Under the pieces are notes generated by a model. It saw only the letters and a program-made list of their open reading frames with translations. It was not told the origin of the DNA and searched no databases. From Piscinibacter sp047602365 (GTDB lineage Bacteria; Pseudomonadota; Gammaproteobacteria; Burkholderiales; Burkholderiaceae_C), in NCBI GenBank assembly GCA_047602365.1, contig JASGHM010000002.1, positions 1,426,001 to 1,490,000 of the forward strand: a stretch of 64,000 bases of DNA. The letters are read 5' to 3'. A program made the position numbers and the translations under genes. Of this stretch, positions 1 to 12,268 are shown piece after piece. Every line of letters starts with the position of its first letter. The stretch's first letter is position 1.

Positions 1-1
1 G

Positions 2-169
2 ATCACGCTGGCGCAGGACCTCGACGGCCTGGCGCGGCTGCGCAGTGGGCTGCGCGAGCAGGTGGGCCGCTCGCCGCTGTTCGACGCGCCGGCTTTCGCG
101 CGCGAGCTGGAGGCCGTGCTGTGGGGCATGTGGACGGCGTTCAGCCCGCCCGTCAGTCCGCCCAGGTGA
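2..169 (+). CDS. C-terminal end of a SPINDLY/O-GlcNAc-transferase-like TPR glycosyltransferase (partial)
   Basis: The reading frame is open from the first bases to a TGA at 167-169 and gives 55 residues. The stretch around SPLFDAPAFARELEAVLWGMW matches the typical last helix of bacterial SPINDLY/OGT-like glycosyltransferases, where SPLFD is followed by an FAR-LE-A---MW pattern. The TPR repeats and the catalytic GT41 domain would lie upstream of the window. The last 17 bases overlap the 3' end of the convergent uppP gene. The assignment rests on this short C-terminal pattern only. Confidence 0.6.
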   Translation: MTLAQDLDGLARLRSGLREQVGRSPLFDAPAFARELEAVLWGMWTAFSPPVSPPR

Positions 170-986
170 CCCAGCCGAACTGCGCCGTCAGCAGCACGAC
201 GATGCCGAAGGCGATGCGGTACCAGGCGAAGGGCGTGAAGGTGTGGCTGGCGATGTAGCGCAGCAGCCAGCGCACGCAGATCCAGGCTGAGACGAACGAG
301 AACAGCAGCCCGACGCCGAACAGCGGCAGGTCGGCCACCGACAGCAGCGCGCGCTCCTTGTAGAGGCTGTAGGCGCCGGCGCCGATCAGCGTCGGCATCG
401 CGAGATAGAAGCTGAAGTCGGTGGCGGCCTTGCGGTCCAGCCCGAGCAGCATGCCGCCGATGATGGTCGCTCCGGAGCGGCTGGTGCCGGGGATCATCGC
501 CAAACACTGCACCAGGCCGACCTTCAGCGCGTCCCAGGCCGTCATCTCGTCGACCGAGTGGATGCGCGCCGCGACGCTGCGCCGCTCGGCCCACAGGATC
601 ACGAAGCCGCCGACGATGAAAGCCGAGGCGACCACCGTCGGCGTGAACAGGTGCGCCTTGATCGCCTTGCCGAACAGCAGCCCGAGCACGACGGCCGGCG
701 CGAAGGCGATCAGCACGTTGAGGGTGAAGCGGCGCGCCTGCGCACTGCCCTGGCCGAGTCCGACCACGGTGTCGCGCAGGCGCTGCCAGTAGACGATCAT
801 CACCGCGACGATCGCGCCGGTCTGGATCGCGATGTCGAACACCTTGCTCTTGTCGTCGGTGAAGCCGAGCAGCGAGCCGGCGAGGATCAGGTGCCCGGTG
901 CTGGAGATCGGCAGGAACTCGGTGAGGCCTTCGACCACGCCCATGACGGCCGCCTTGGCCAGGAAGATCCACTGCGCGACGTCCAA
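153..986 (-). CDS. uppP: Undecaprenyl-diphosphatase UppP (BacA family)
   Basis: Integral membrane enzyme that dephosphorylates undecaprenyl pyrophosphate and so recycles the lipid carrier for peptidoglycan and O-antigen synthesis; it also gives bacitracin resistance. At 277 aa it has the usual family length. The two diagnostic motifs are present: EGLTEFLPISSTGH at residues 19-32 and PGTSRSG at 166-172, with about eight hydrophobic segments. The start is a TTG at 984-986, chosen because GGAGAG lies five bases upstream and the N-terminus then matches the family. It is transcribed leftward, 63 bases after the MacB-type permease gene, and may be read through from it. Confidence 0.95.
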   Translation of the reverse strand: MDVAQWIFLAKAAVMGVVEGLTEFLPISSTGHLILAGSLLGFTDDKSKVFDIAIQTGAIVAVMIVYWQRLRDTVVGLGQGSAQARRFTLNVLIAFAPAVVLGLLFGKAIKAHLFTPTVVASAFIVGGFVILWAERRSVAARIHSVDEMTAWDALKVGLVQCLAMIPGTSRSGATIIGGMLLGLDRKAATDFSFYLAMPTLIGAGAYSLYKERALLSVADLPLFGVGLLFSFVSAWICVRWLLRYIASHTFTPFAWYRIAFGIVVLLTAQFGWVTWAD

Positions 987-1049
987 GAAGGCTCTCCGGG
1001 GTTCGAGGTGGCGCGCATGATAGCGGCGCCCCCTGGCCCGGCTCTACCC

Positions 1050-2278
<1,229 letters not shown>

Positions 2279-2282
<4 letters not shown>

Positions 2283-2995
2283 GCCACGGCCTCGGCCGGC
2301 GCCGGCCGCACCGGCACCTGCACCACGTCCTCGACGATGTGGCCGTCGCGGAACACGATGCGCCGTTCGGCCCAGGCGGCGATGTCGCTCTCGTGGGTGA
2401 CGATCACCACCGTCATGCCCTGAGCGTTCAGCTCGGCGAGCAGCCGCATGATGTCTTCCGAGGTGCGCGAGTCCAGCGCGCCGGTCGGCTCGTCGGCGAG
2501 GATCAGCTGCGGCCGGTTGACCAGCGCGCGGGCGATCGCCACTCGCTGCTGCTGGCCGCCGGACAGTTCGGCCGGCGTGTGGCCGGCACGTTCGGCCAGG
2601 CCGACCCGCGCCAGCGCCTCGCGCGCACGCTGGTGCCGCTCGGCCGGCTTGATGCCGGCGTAGACCATCGGCAGCTCGACGTTCTCCAGCGCGCTGGTGC
2701 GCGGCAGCAGGTTGAACTGCTGGAACACGAAGCCGACGCGGCGGTTGCGGATCGCCGCCAGCGCGTCGCCGGACAGCGACTCCACCGCCTCGCCGGCGAG
2801 GCGGTAGACACCCTCGTCGGGCCGGTCCAGGCAGCCGAGGATGTTCATCAGCGTGCTCTTGCCGGAGCCCGAGGCGCCCATCACCGCGACGAAGGCGCCC
2901 TCCTCGATGACCAGCGAAACGCCGCGCAGCGCATGCACGGTCTGCTCGCCCATGGTGTAGCGCTTAGTCAGCTGCTCGGCCTCGATCAGTGCCAT
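2279..2995 (-). CDS. MacB-type ABC transporter ATP-binding protein
   Basis: ATPase of the MacAB-like exporter, 238 aa. It has Walker A GASGSGKST at residues 40-48, the ABC signature LSGGQ at 145-149 and Walker B LILADEP at 165-171, with the MacB/LolD-subfamily look (FVFQQFNLLPR, ALDS after Walker B). It starts 13 bases after the adaptor gene and overlaps the permease gene by four bases, so the three genes are very likely one transcript and translationally coupled. Confidence 0.92.
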
Positions 2996-3008
2996 CGCCC
3001 GGCCCTGC

Positions 3009-4613
<1,605 letters not shown>

Positions 4614-4714
4614 GCGCGGGATTCTAGGGATCGGCCCTGATCGCGGCCGCTGGCTTCATGCTTCTTTGCGAGGCCATGGCATGCTTGACCCATACCCTCC
4701 CCGGCAGCTACATT

Positions 4715-4728
4715 ACTGACCGGTCAGT
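4715..4728. promoter_or_regulatory. 14-bp perfect palindrome, probable TetR-family operator
   Basis: ACTGACCGGTCAGT is its own reverse complement. It lies 5-18 bases before the chosen start of the TetR-type gene and about 100 bases before the divergent macA-like gene. TetR/AcrR repressors of multidrug pumps commonly bind such inverted repeats in their own promoter. Binding by the adjacent regulator is inferred from position. Confidence 0.7.
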
Positions 4729-4732
4729 CATT

Positions 4733-5419
4733 ATGCCCATGTCGTCCTCTGCCTCCGTCCCCGCCGCCACCGCATCGCCGCCGCGCCAGCGCCGCAAGGA
4801 AGCGCGCCCGCAGGAGTTGATCGACGCCGCGCTCGAGCTGTTCGCCGAGAAGGGCTTCGCCGCGACGCGCTCCGAAGAGGTGGCCGCACGCGCCGGCGTC
4901 GCCAAGGGCACGCTGTATCTCTACTACCCGAGCAAGGAAGAGCTGCTCAAGGCGGTGATCAGCCAGCGCCTGTCGAGCGAGATCGCCGCCGTCACCGAGT
5001 ATTCGCGCGGCTACCGCGGCAACTGCGAGGGGCTGCTGCGCGAGGTCTTCACCGAATGGTGGAGCCGCGTCTTCGACAGCCCGACCTCGGCGGTGTTCAA
5101 GCTGGTCATCACCGAGGTGCGCAACTTCCCCGACATCGCCGCGTTCTATCGCGCCGAGGTGGTCGAGCCGGCCACGACGCTGGTCGGCGAGATCGTCGCG
5201 CGCGGCATCGCGAGCGGCGAGTTCCGCCCGGTGGACGTGCACGGCGCGGTGATGTCGCTGGTGTTCCCGATGATCATGCTGTGCCTGCACAAGCACTCGC
5301 TGGGCGCCTGCGCCCCGGCCACGGAGATCATGGACCCGCACGCCTTCATCCGCCAGCATGTCGAGCTCGTGCTGCACGGCCTGCGCGCCGACACGGCCGC
5401 CGCGCGGGGCCGCGCATGA
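4733..5419 (+). CDS. TetR/AcrR-family transcriptional regulator
   Basis: Predicted repressor of the adjacent pump genes, 228 aa. After a short Ser/Ala-rich lead, residues about 25-70 form the TetR helix-turn-helix domain (ELIDAALELFAEKGFAATR, then VAKGTLYLYYPSKEELL). The rest is a ligand-binding helical domain of the AcrR C-terminal type. The frame is open from 4658, but a start there would place the 14-bp palindrome inside the coding region; ATG 4733 (or 4739) is preferred because the operator then sits just ahead of it. The stop codon overlaps the adaptor gene start (ATGA), which argues for an operon with the RND pump. Confidence 0.9.
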   Translation: MPMSSSASVPAATASPPRQRRKEARPQELIDAALELFAEKGFAATRSEEVAARAGVAKGTLYLYYPSKEELLKAVISQRLSSEIAAVTEYSRGYRGNCEGLLREVFTEWWSRVFDSPTSAVFKLVITEVRNFPDIAAFYRAEVVEPATTLVGEIVARGIASGEFRPVDVHGAVMSLVFPMIMLCLHKHSLGACAPATEIMDPHAFIRQHVELVLHGLRADTAAARGRA

Positions 5420-6567
5420 AGCGCCATCTGAAGTGGATCGTCCCGCTGCTGGCCGTGCTGCTGCTCGCCGCCGGCGTGCTGCGTGCGCTCGACAAGCGGC
5501 GCAGCGAGCAGGCCGCCGCCGCGCCGGCCGCGCGCACGACGCTGGCGCTCGACCTGGCGCCAGCCGACGTGGTCACCGCGCGCACGCTGACGCTGGCGCG
5601 CACGCTGGAGGTCTCCGGCGGGCTGAAGGCGGTGAACAGCGCGGTGATCAAGGCCAAGGTGGCGGCCGAGCTGCGCACGCTGACGGTCCGCGAAGGCGAC
5701 AGCGTCAAGGCCGGCCAGGTGATCGGCCAGCTCGACACCACCGAGCTCGACTGGCGGCTGCGCCAGGCCGAGCAGAGCGCCTCGTCGGCGCAGGCGCAGC
5801 TCGACATCGCCCGCCGCGCGCTGGAGAACAACCGCGCGCTGGTGGCGCAGGGGTTCATCTCGCCGACCGGCCTGGAGACCTCGGTCTCCAACGAGGCCGG
5901 TGCGCGCGCCAACCATGAAGCCGCGGTGGCTGCCGCCGAACTGGCGCGCAAGTCGCGCGCCGACGGCACGCTGATCGCACCGATCGCAGGGCTGGTGTCG
6001 CAGCGCCTCGCCCAGCCGGGCGAGCGTGTGCCGGTCGATGGCCGCATCGTCGAGATCGTCGACCTGTCGCGGCTGGAGCTGGAGGCCGCGGTGGCGCCGG
6101 AAGAGGTGGTGCGGCTGGCGGTCGGCCAGGCCGCGACGCTGCAGGTCGACGGCATCGCCGAGCCGGTCGCGGCCCGCATCGCGCGCATCAACCCGAGTGC
6201 GCAGACCGGCAGCCGCTCGGTGCTGGTCTACCTCGCGGTCGAGCCGCAGCCGGCGCTGCGCCAGGGCCTGTTCGCCCGTGGCCGCATCGCCTTCGAGCAG
6301 ACGCAGGCGCTGGCTGTGCCGTTGGCCGCGGTGCGCACCGACCTGGCCCAGCCCTACGTGCTGCAGGTGCAGGACGGCAAGGCGGTGCTGAAGACGGTCA
6401 AGCTGGGTGCGCGCGGCGAAGTGCAGGGCCAGCCCTGGGTCGCCGTGACCAGCGGCGTCGCCGAAGGTGCGGTGCTGCTGGCCGGCGCGGCCGGCGCGGT
6501 GCGCGATGGCACCGCGGTGCGGCTGCTCGGCCCGGCCACCCCGGCGTCGGCCACGGCCGCGCGCTGA
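5416..6567 (+). CDS. RND efflux periplasmic adaptor (membrane fusion protein)
   Basis: Adaptor joining the inner-membrane RND pump to an outer-membrane channel, 383 aa. An N-terminal hydrophobic anchor (residues about 7-25) is followed by the split lipoyl domain (VIKAKVAAELRTL, with SVKAGQVIGQLD), a short alpha hairpin, LIAPIAGLVSQRLAQPGE, and a beta-barrel. The start ATG at 5416 overlaps the upstream stop by four bases. The gap to the pump gene is 19 bases. Family membership is clear; the substrate range is unknown. Confidence 0.9.
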   Translation: MKRHLKWIVPLLAVLLLAAGVLRALDKRRSEQAAAAPAARTTLALDLAPADVVTARTLTLARTLEVSGGLKAVNSAVIKAKVAAELRTLTVREGDSVKAGQVIGQLDTTELDWRLRQAEQSASSAQAQLDIARRALENNRALVAQGFISPTGLETSVSNEAGARANHEAAVAAAELARKSRADGTLIAPIAGLVSQRLAQPGERVPVDGRIVEIVDLSRLELEAAVAPEEVVRLAVGQAATLQVDGIAEPVAARIARINPSAQTGSRSVLVYLAVEPQPALRQGLFARGRIAFEQTQALAVPLAAVRTDLAQPYVLQVQDGKAVLKTVKLGARGEVQGQPWVAVTSGVAEGAVLLAGAAGAVRDGTAVRLLGPATPASATAAR

Positions 6568-6586
6568 ACGGCGGGACGCAGCGACC

Positions 6587-9500
6587 ATGTGGTTCACCCG
6601 CGTCTCGATCGCCAACCCGGTGATGGCGGTGATGGTGATGCTCGCCTTCGTCGTGCTCGGGCTGTTCAGCTACCAGCGGCTGGCGGTCGACCAGTTCCCG
6701 AACATCGACTTCCCGACGGTGGTCGTGCAGATGGACTATCCCGGCGCGTCGCCGGAGATCGTCGAGAGCGAAGTGACGAAGAAGGTCGAGGAGGCGGTCA
6801 ACACCGTCGCCGGCATCAACTCGCTGTACTCGCGCTCCTACGAAGGCACCTCGGTCGTGATCGTCGAGTTCAACCTCGACATCGACGGCCGCAAGGCCGC
6901 CGAGGACGTGCGCGAGAAGGTCGCGCTGATCCGCCCCAACCTGCGCGACGAGGTCAAGGAGCCGCGCATCTCGCGCTTCGACCCGGCCAGCCAGCCGATC
7001 TTCAACGTGGCCGTGCTCTCCGCCGATGGAAAGAAGTCCGCGCAGGAACTGACCACCTGGGCGCAGCAGGTGCTGCAGAAGAAGCTGGAGAACGTGCGCG
7101 GCGTCGGCTCGGTGACGGTGGTCGGCGGGCTGGAACGCGAGATCAACCTGTACGTCAAGCCGGCGGCGCTGGAGGCCTTCGGCATCGGCGTCGACCAGAT
7201 CGTCGCCGCGGTGAAGAGCGAGAACCAGGAACTGCCGATGGGCGCGATCCGCTCGGCCGAGCAGGAGCGCGTGGTGCAGATCAACGCGCGGCTGAAGCGG
7301 CCGGAGGACTTCCGCGATATCGTCGTCGCCCGCCGCAACGGCCAGCCGGTGAAGCTGTGGCAGCTGGCCGACGTGGTCGACGGCCCGGCCGAGGTGGAAA
7401 GCCTGGCGCTCTACAACGGCCAGCGCACCGTGCTGCTGTCGGTGCAGAAGAGCCAGGGCGAGAACACCATCGCAGTGGTCGACGGGCTCTACAAGGCGAT
7501 GGACGACGCGAAGTCGCTGACCCCGCCGGGCGTCACGCTCGAGGTCAACCGCGACAACTCGCGCGGCATCCGCGTCTCGGTGGCCAACGTCAAGCGCACG
7601 CTGTTCGAGGGCGCGATCCTGACGGTGATGATCGTCTTCCTGTTCCTGAATTCAGTGGCGCTCGACCGTCATCACCGGGCTGACGCTGCCGATCGCGCTG
7701 ATCGGCACCTTTCTCTTCATGTACGCCTTCGGCTTCACGATCAACGGCATCACGATGATGGCGCTGAGCCTGTGCGTGGGCCTGCTGATCGACGACGCCA
7801 TCGTCGTGCGCGAAAACATCGTGCGCCACGTACAGATGGGCAAGAGCGCGCACCAGGCGGCGCTGGACGGTACCGCCGAGATCGGCCTGGCGGTGCTGGC
7901 GACCACGCTGTCCATCGTCGCGGTGTTCCTGCCGATCGGCTTCATGGGCGGCATCGTCGGCAAGTTCTTCCACGAGTTCGGCATCACCATCGTCGCCGCG
8001 GTGCTGATCTCGATGTTCGTCAGCTTCACGCTCGACCCGATGCTGTCCAGCATCTGGCACGACCCGGCCGCGCACGGCACGCACCGCGGCGCGCCGGTGA
8101 CGCTGTACGACAAGACCCTCGGCCGCCTGACGCTGCAGTTCGACCGCTTCACCGAGTGGCTGGGCGAGGTCTACCAGTCGCTGCTCGGCTGGTCGCTGAA
8201 GCACAAGCTGGCGACGCTTGGCCTGGCGCTGGCCACCTTCGTCGGCAGCTTCTTCATCATCCCCATCCTCGGCGCCGAGTTCGTGCCCAAGGCCGACCTG
8301 TCGGAGACGCAGGTCAACTTCTACACGCCGGTCGGCTCCTCGCTGGAAGTCACCGAGATGCGGGCGAAGCAGGTCGACGAGGCGTTGCGCGAGTTCCCCG
8401 AGGTGCGATACACGGTGACGACGATCAACAGCGGCTTCGCGGCCGGCAAGATCTACGCGTCGAGCTACGTGCGCCTGGTCGACCGCAAGGACCGCCGGCG
8501 CAGCATCGCGCAGCTGACGCTGCCGATCCGCGAGCGTCTCGCGCGCATCCCCGGCATCACCGTCACCAACATCGGCCAGACCGACCTCGGCGGCGGCAAG
8601 AGCCTGCAGTTCTCGATCCAGGGCACCGACCTGGCCGAACTGGCGCGGCTGTCGCAGACCATCACGACGAAGCTGCGCGACATCCCCGGCCTGGTCGACC
8701 TCGACAGCACGCTGAAGCCCGACAAGCCGACGGTGGCCATCGAGGTGCGGCGTGATGCCGCCGCCGACGCCGGGTTGAACGTCAACGCACTGGCCGGCAC
8801 GCTGCGCACGCTGGTGGCCGGCACCACGGTGGGCAACTGGCGCGCGCCGGACGGCGAGAACTACGACGTCAACGTGCGCCTCGCGCCGGCCGGCCGCGAC
8901 ACGCTGGGCGACCTGCAGCGCCTGCCGATCACCGTCGCCGCCGCGTCCGACGGCTCGTCGCGCGTGGTGCGGCTGTCGCAGGTGGCCGAGCTGACGCCGT
9001 CGACCGGCCCGAACCAGATCAACCGGCGCGACCTGAACCGCGAGATCAACATCGACGCCAACGCGCTGGGCCGCAGCCCCGGCGACGTCTCGGCCGACAT
9101 CAAGAAGATGCTCGACGGCATCGCCTGGCCGCCCGGCTACCGCTACGTGTTCGGCGGCTCGACCAAGAACATGAACGAGTCCTTCCAGTACGCCGTCGGC
9201 GCGCTGGCGCTGGCCGTCGTCTTCATCTACATGATCCTGGCCAGCCAGTTCAGGAGCTTCCTGCAGCCGATCGCGCTGATGAGCTCGCTGCCGCTGACGC
9301 TGATCGGCGTGGTGCTGGCGCTGCTGATGTTCCGCTCGACGCTGAACATGTTCTCGATCATCGGCATCGTGATGCTGATGGGCCTGGTGACCAAGAACGC
9401 GATCCTGCTGATCGACTTCGCCATCCGCTCGCGTCACGGCGAGCATGCCGGCGAGCACGGCCTGGACCACGACATCGCGCCGATGAGCCGCGAAGAGGCG

Positions 9501-9785
9501 TTGCTGCACGCCGCCCGCGTGCGGCTGCGGCCGATCCTGATGACCACGCTGGCGATGGTCTTCGGCATGGTGCCGCTGGCCTTCGCGCTGACCGAGGGCT
9601 CGGAGCAGCGCGCGCCGATGGGCCAGGCGGTGATCGGCGGCGTGATCACCTCGTCGCTGCTGACCCTGGTCGTGGTGCCGGTCATCTACTGCTACCTCGA
9701 CGACCTGTCGGCCTGGCTGAAGCGCCGCCTGGCGCCGCGTGCGCCTGCCACGGGCCAGGCCGCCGCCATCACCCCAGCGAAATAA
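6587..9785 (+). pseudogene. RND efflux transporter, HAE1/AcrB type, interrupted by a +1 frameshift
   Basis: Both parts together give about 1065 aa, the normal RND length. The first part (6587 to about 7653) starts MWFTRVSIANPVMAVMVM and ends in transmembrane segment 2 at VFLFLNS. The second resumes as WRSTVITGLTLPIALIGTF from 7656 and contains the family signature GLLIDDAIVVRENIVRH (TM4). The normal join would be AAT TCN TGG; the sequence reads AATTCAGTGG, one base too many, at 7652-7655. Everything after the shift is intact over 700 codons with no further lesion. This suggests either a very recent mutation or a sequencing/assembly error. If real, the pump is inactive. Confidence 0.85.
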
Positions 9786-9813
9786 AATCCGCGGTTACCC
9801 GGAGGATTCACCC

Positions 9814-10467
9814 ATGAACGTCGAACAAGCCCGCTTCAACATGATCGAGCAGCAGATCCGCCCCTGGGACGTGCTCGACCCCGCCGTGCTCTCGCTGCTG
9901 ACCGTGGTCAAGCGCGAGGACTTCGTGCCCGCCGCCTACCGCTCGCTGGCCTTCGTCGACACCGAGGTGCCGCTGCCCGGCGGCCAGTGCATGCTGGCGC
10001 CGCGCGTCGAGGCGCGCCTGCTGCAGGAGCTGAACCTGCACAAGCACGAGCGGGTGCTCGAGGTCGGCGCCGGCTCGGGCTACATGGCCGCGCTGCTGGC
10101 GCACCGTGCCCAGCACGTCACGACGCTGGAGTTGCTGCCCGAGCTGGCCAGGATGGCGGCCGACAACCTGAAGCGCGCCGCGGTCGCCAACGCCACGGTG
10201 CGCCAGGCCGACGGCTCGCGCGGGCTGGCGGCCGAGGCGCCGTTCGACGCCATCGTGCTGTCCGGCTCGGTGGCCGAGGTGCCGCAGGGCCTGCTCGGCC
10301 AGCTCAAGGTCGGCGGCCGGCTGATCGCGATCGTCGGCCAGCAGCCGGTGATGCGTGCCACGCTGTTCACGCGCAGCGGCGAGCACGCCTTCGCCAGCGT
10401 CGAGCTGTTCGACACCGTCGCGCCGCGCCTGCAGGGCTTCGGCGAGCCGGCGAAGTTCAGCTTCTGA
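9814..10467 (+). CDS. Protein-L-isoaspartate O-methyltransferase-like SAM methyltransferase
   Basis: SAM-dependent methyltransferase of the PCMT fold, 217 aa. Motif I (VLEVGAGSGYMAALLA) is at residues 81-96, and the N-terminus FNMIEQQIRPWDVLD is typical of the branch found beside tolC in Burkholderiales. The canonical PCM substrate loop (PLPIGxGQTISQP) is replaced by VPLPGGQCMLAPR, so true isoaspartyl repair is uncertain. Start ATG 9814 has GGAGG upstream at 9801. It is the first gene of an apparent operon with the rhodanese (5-base gap) and tolC-like genes. Confidence 0.85.
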   Translation: MNVEQARFNMIEQQIRPWDVLDPAVLSLLTVVKREDFVPAAYRSLAFVDTEVPLPGGQCMLAPRVEARLLQELNLHKHERVLEVGAGSGYMAALLAHRAQHVTTLELLPELARMAADNLKRAAVANATVRQADGSRGLAAEAPFDAIVLSGSVAEVPQGLLGQLKVGGRLIAIVGQQPVMRATLFTRSGEHAFASVELFDTVAPRLQGFGEPAKFSF

Positions 10468-10472
10468 AGCTC

Positions 10473-10802
10473 ATGCGGCAACTCCCGGTCACCGAGGTGC
10501 AGCAATGGGTCGCCGGCGCCGACCAGCCGCTGCTGCTCGACGTGCGCGAGCCCTGGGAAGTGCAGCTCGCCGCCATCCGGCTGCCCGGCGCCGCCTCGCT
10601 GAACCTGCCGATGGGCCAGATCCCGCAGCGCCTGTCCGAGCTGGACCCGGCGCAGCCCATCCTCTGTATCTGTCATCACGGGATGCGATCGGCGCAGGTC
10701 GTCGCATTCCTGGAGCGCGCCGGCTTCGATTCGGTCTACAACCTCGCCGGCGGCATCGATGCCTGGTCGGCGGTGGTCGACCCGGCCGTTCCCCGTTACT
10801 GA
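10473..10802 (+). CDS. Single-domain rhodanese-like sulfurtransferase
   Basis: Small cytoplasmic rhodanese of 109 aa. The catalytic loop is CHHGMRS with the persulfide-accepting cysteine at residue 67. The N-terminal LLLDVREPWE and C-terminal NLAGGIDAWS motifs complete the domain. It starts five bases after the methyltransferase stop and precedes the TolC-family gene, an arrangement common in Burkholderiales. The sulfur acceptor is not known. Confidence 0.9.
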   Translation: MRQLPVTEVQQWVAGADQPLLLDVREPWEVQLAAIRLPGAASLNLPMGQIPQRLSELDPAQPILCICHHGMRSAQVVAFLERAGFDSVYNLAGGIDAWSAVVDPAVPRY

Positions 10803-10839
10803 CACCCACTCCATCCAGAGCCTTCACCGAGGACCCACC

Positions 10840-12213
10840 ATGCCCGTCGCGCGACCCCGCCCGTCCTTCGCCCCTGCCGCCCTCGCCATCGCGCTGGGGC
10901 TCGCGTTCGCAGGCACGGCACGCGCGCAGAGCCTGCAGGAGCTGTACGACGCCGCACGCGGCTACGACGCCAGCTTCCTGGCTGCCCGTGCGCTGCTCGA
11001 CTCGGCGCAGTACAAGGCCGAGCAGGCCAAGGCGCTGAACCGGCCGCAGGTCGGCCTGCAGGTGCAGGCGCAGCGCAGCAACAGCGACACGCCCTACTCC
11101 AGCACGCTGAAGACCGACGCCGACACCGTCAGCGCCGGCCTGGCGGCGTCGCAGAGCCTGTACAACCCGGCCAACAGCGCCACCATCAGCCAGGCCGAGA
11201 AGGTGCTGGCCGCCTCGCGGGCCGACTTCGAGCTGGCCGAGCAGGACCTGATCGTGCGTGTCGCCGCCGCCTACTTCGACGTGCTGGCCGCGCAGGACAC
11301 GCTGACCACCACACGCGCCAACAAGACCTTCATCAGCGAGCAGCTGGCTTCGGCCAAGCGCAACTTCGAGGTCGGCACCGCGACGATCACCGACACCCGC
11401 GAGGCGCAGGCGCGTTTCGACCTGGCCAGCGCGCAGGAGATCATTGCCGACAACGACCTGCGCACCAAGAGCATCGCGCTGGACCAGCTGGTCGGCCGCA
11501 GCGGCGTCAGCCCCCGGGGCCTGGCCGTGCCGGTGGCGCTGCCGCCGGTGCAGCCGCCGGTGGTCGACGAATGGGTGATGCGCGCCGACGCCGACCACCC
11601 GACCGTGCGCCGCGCCACGCTGGGCCTGGACGTGGCTCGCCTGGAGACCGAGAAGGCACGCGCCGGCAACCTGCCGACCGTGACGCTCAACGGCACTTAC
11701 GCCAAGGGCCATGTGTCGACCAGCGGCGAGTCGCGTTCGGTGCTGACCGGCGCCCCCACCCCGTTCGACAGCTCCGGCCGCTCGACCAACGCCACCGTCG
11801 GCGTGACGATGCAATGGCCGCTGTTCGCCGGCTACTCGGTGCAGAACCGCATCAAGGAAACGCTGTCGCTGGAAGAGAAGTCGCGCAACGACCTCGAGGC
11901 GGCGCGCCGCGGCGTCGCGCAGCTGACCCGCCAGGCCTTCTTCGGCGTGCAGTCGGGACTGGCCCAGGTGAAGGCGCTGGAAGCGGCCGAATCGTCGAGC
12001 CAGCTGGCGCTGGAAGCCACTCAGCTCGGCTACAAGGTCGGCGTGCGCGTCAACCTCGACGTGCTGAACGCGCAGTCGCAGCTGTTCACCACCAAGCGCG
12101 ACCTGGCCAAGGCGCGCTACGACGTGCTGCTCGGCGGCCTGCGCCTGCGCCAGGCCTCCGGACTGCTGAAGCCGGACGACGTGTCGGCCGTCAACGGGCT
12201 GCTGGCGAAGTAA
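10840..12213 (+). CDS. tolC: TolC-family outer-membrane efflux channel
   Basis: Outer-membrane channel subunit of tripartite exporters, 457 aa. The signal peptide is residues 1-28 (LAIALGLAFAGTARAQ, cleavage after ARA). The mature protein begins SLQELYDAARGYDASFLAA, and two OEP repeats follow, with the typical AQETLxxTxxNxxxI and LDVLNAQSQLFTTKRDLAKARYD segments. The frame extends further upstream, but ATG 10840 gives the clean signal peptide. It could serve either of the two pumps upstream, which lack their own channel gene. Confidence 0.9.
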   Translation: MPVARPRPSFAPAALAIALGLAFAGTARAQSLQELYDAARGYDASFLAARALLDSAQYKAEQAKALNRPQVGLQVQAQRSNSDTPYSSTLKTDADTVSAGLAASQSLYNPANSATISQAEKVLAASRADFELAEQDLIVRVAAAYFDVLAAQDTLTTTRANKTFISEQLASAKRNFEVGTATITDTREAQARFDLASAQEIIADNDLRTKSIALDQLVGRSGVSPRGLAVPVALPPVQPPVVDEWVMRADADHPTVRRATLGLDVARLETEKARAGNLPTVTLNGTYAKGHVSTSGESRSVLTGAPTPFDSSGRSTNATVGVTMQWPLFAGYSVQNRIKETLSLEEKSRNDLEAARRGVAQLTRQAFFGVQSGLAQVKALEAAESSSQLALEATQLGYKVGVRVNLDVLNAQSQLFTTKRDLAKARYDVLLGGLRLRQASGLLKPDDVSAVNGLLAK

Positions 12214-12249
12214 TCGCTCTGCCGCGTACTCGGCGGCGGTGCGTTGGAA

Positions 12250-12268
12250 GGCCGCCTATTCGGCGGCC
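12250..12268. terminator. GC-rich hairpin between convergent genes, possible terminator
   Basis: GGCCGCC TATTC GGCGGCC forms a 7-bp stem with a 5-base loop between the tolC-like gene and the convergent gene, and it overlaps the stop codon of the latter. No clear T-run follows on either strand, so termination is only a suggestion. Confidence 0.3.

Noticed and set aside
7590..9509. 639-codon open frame antisense to the RND pump
   Set aside because: Composition (Gln/Arg/Asp/His/Ala rich) is the typical mirror of a GC-rich gene; the sense strand encodes clear RND motifs.
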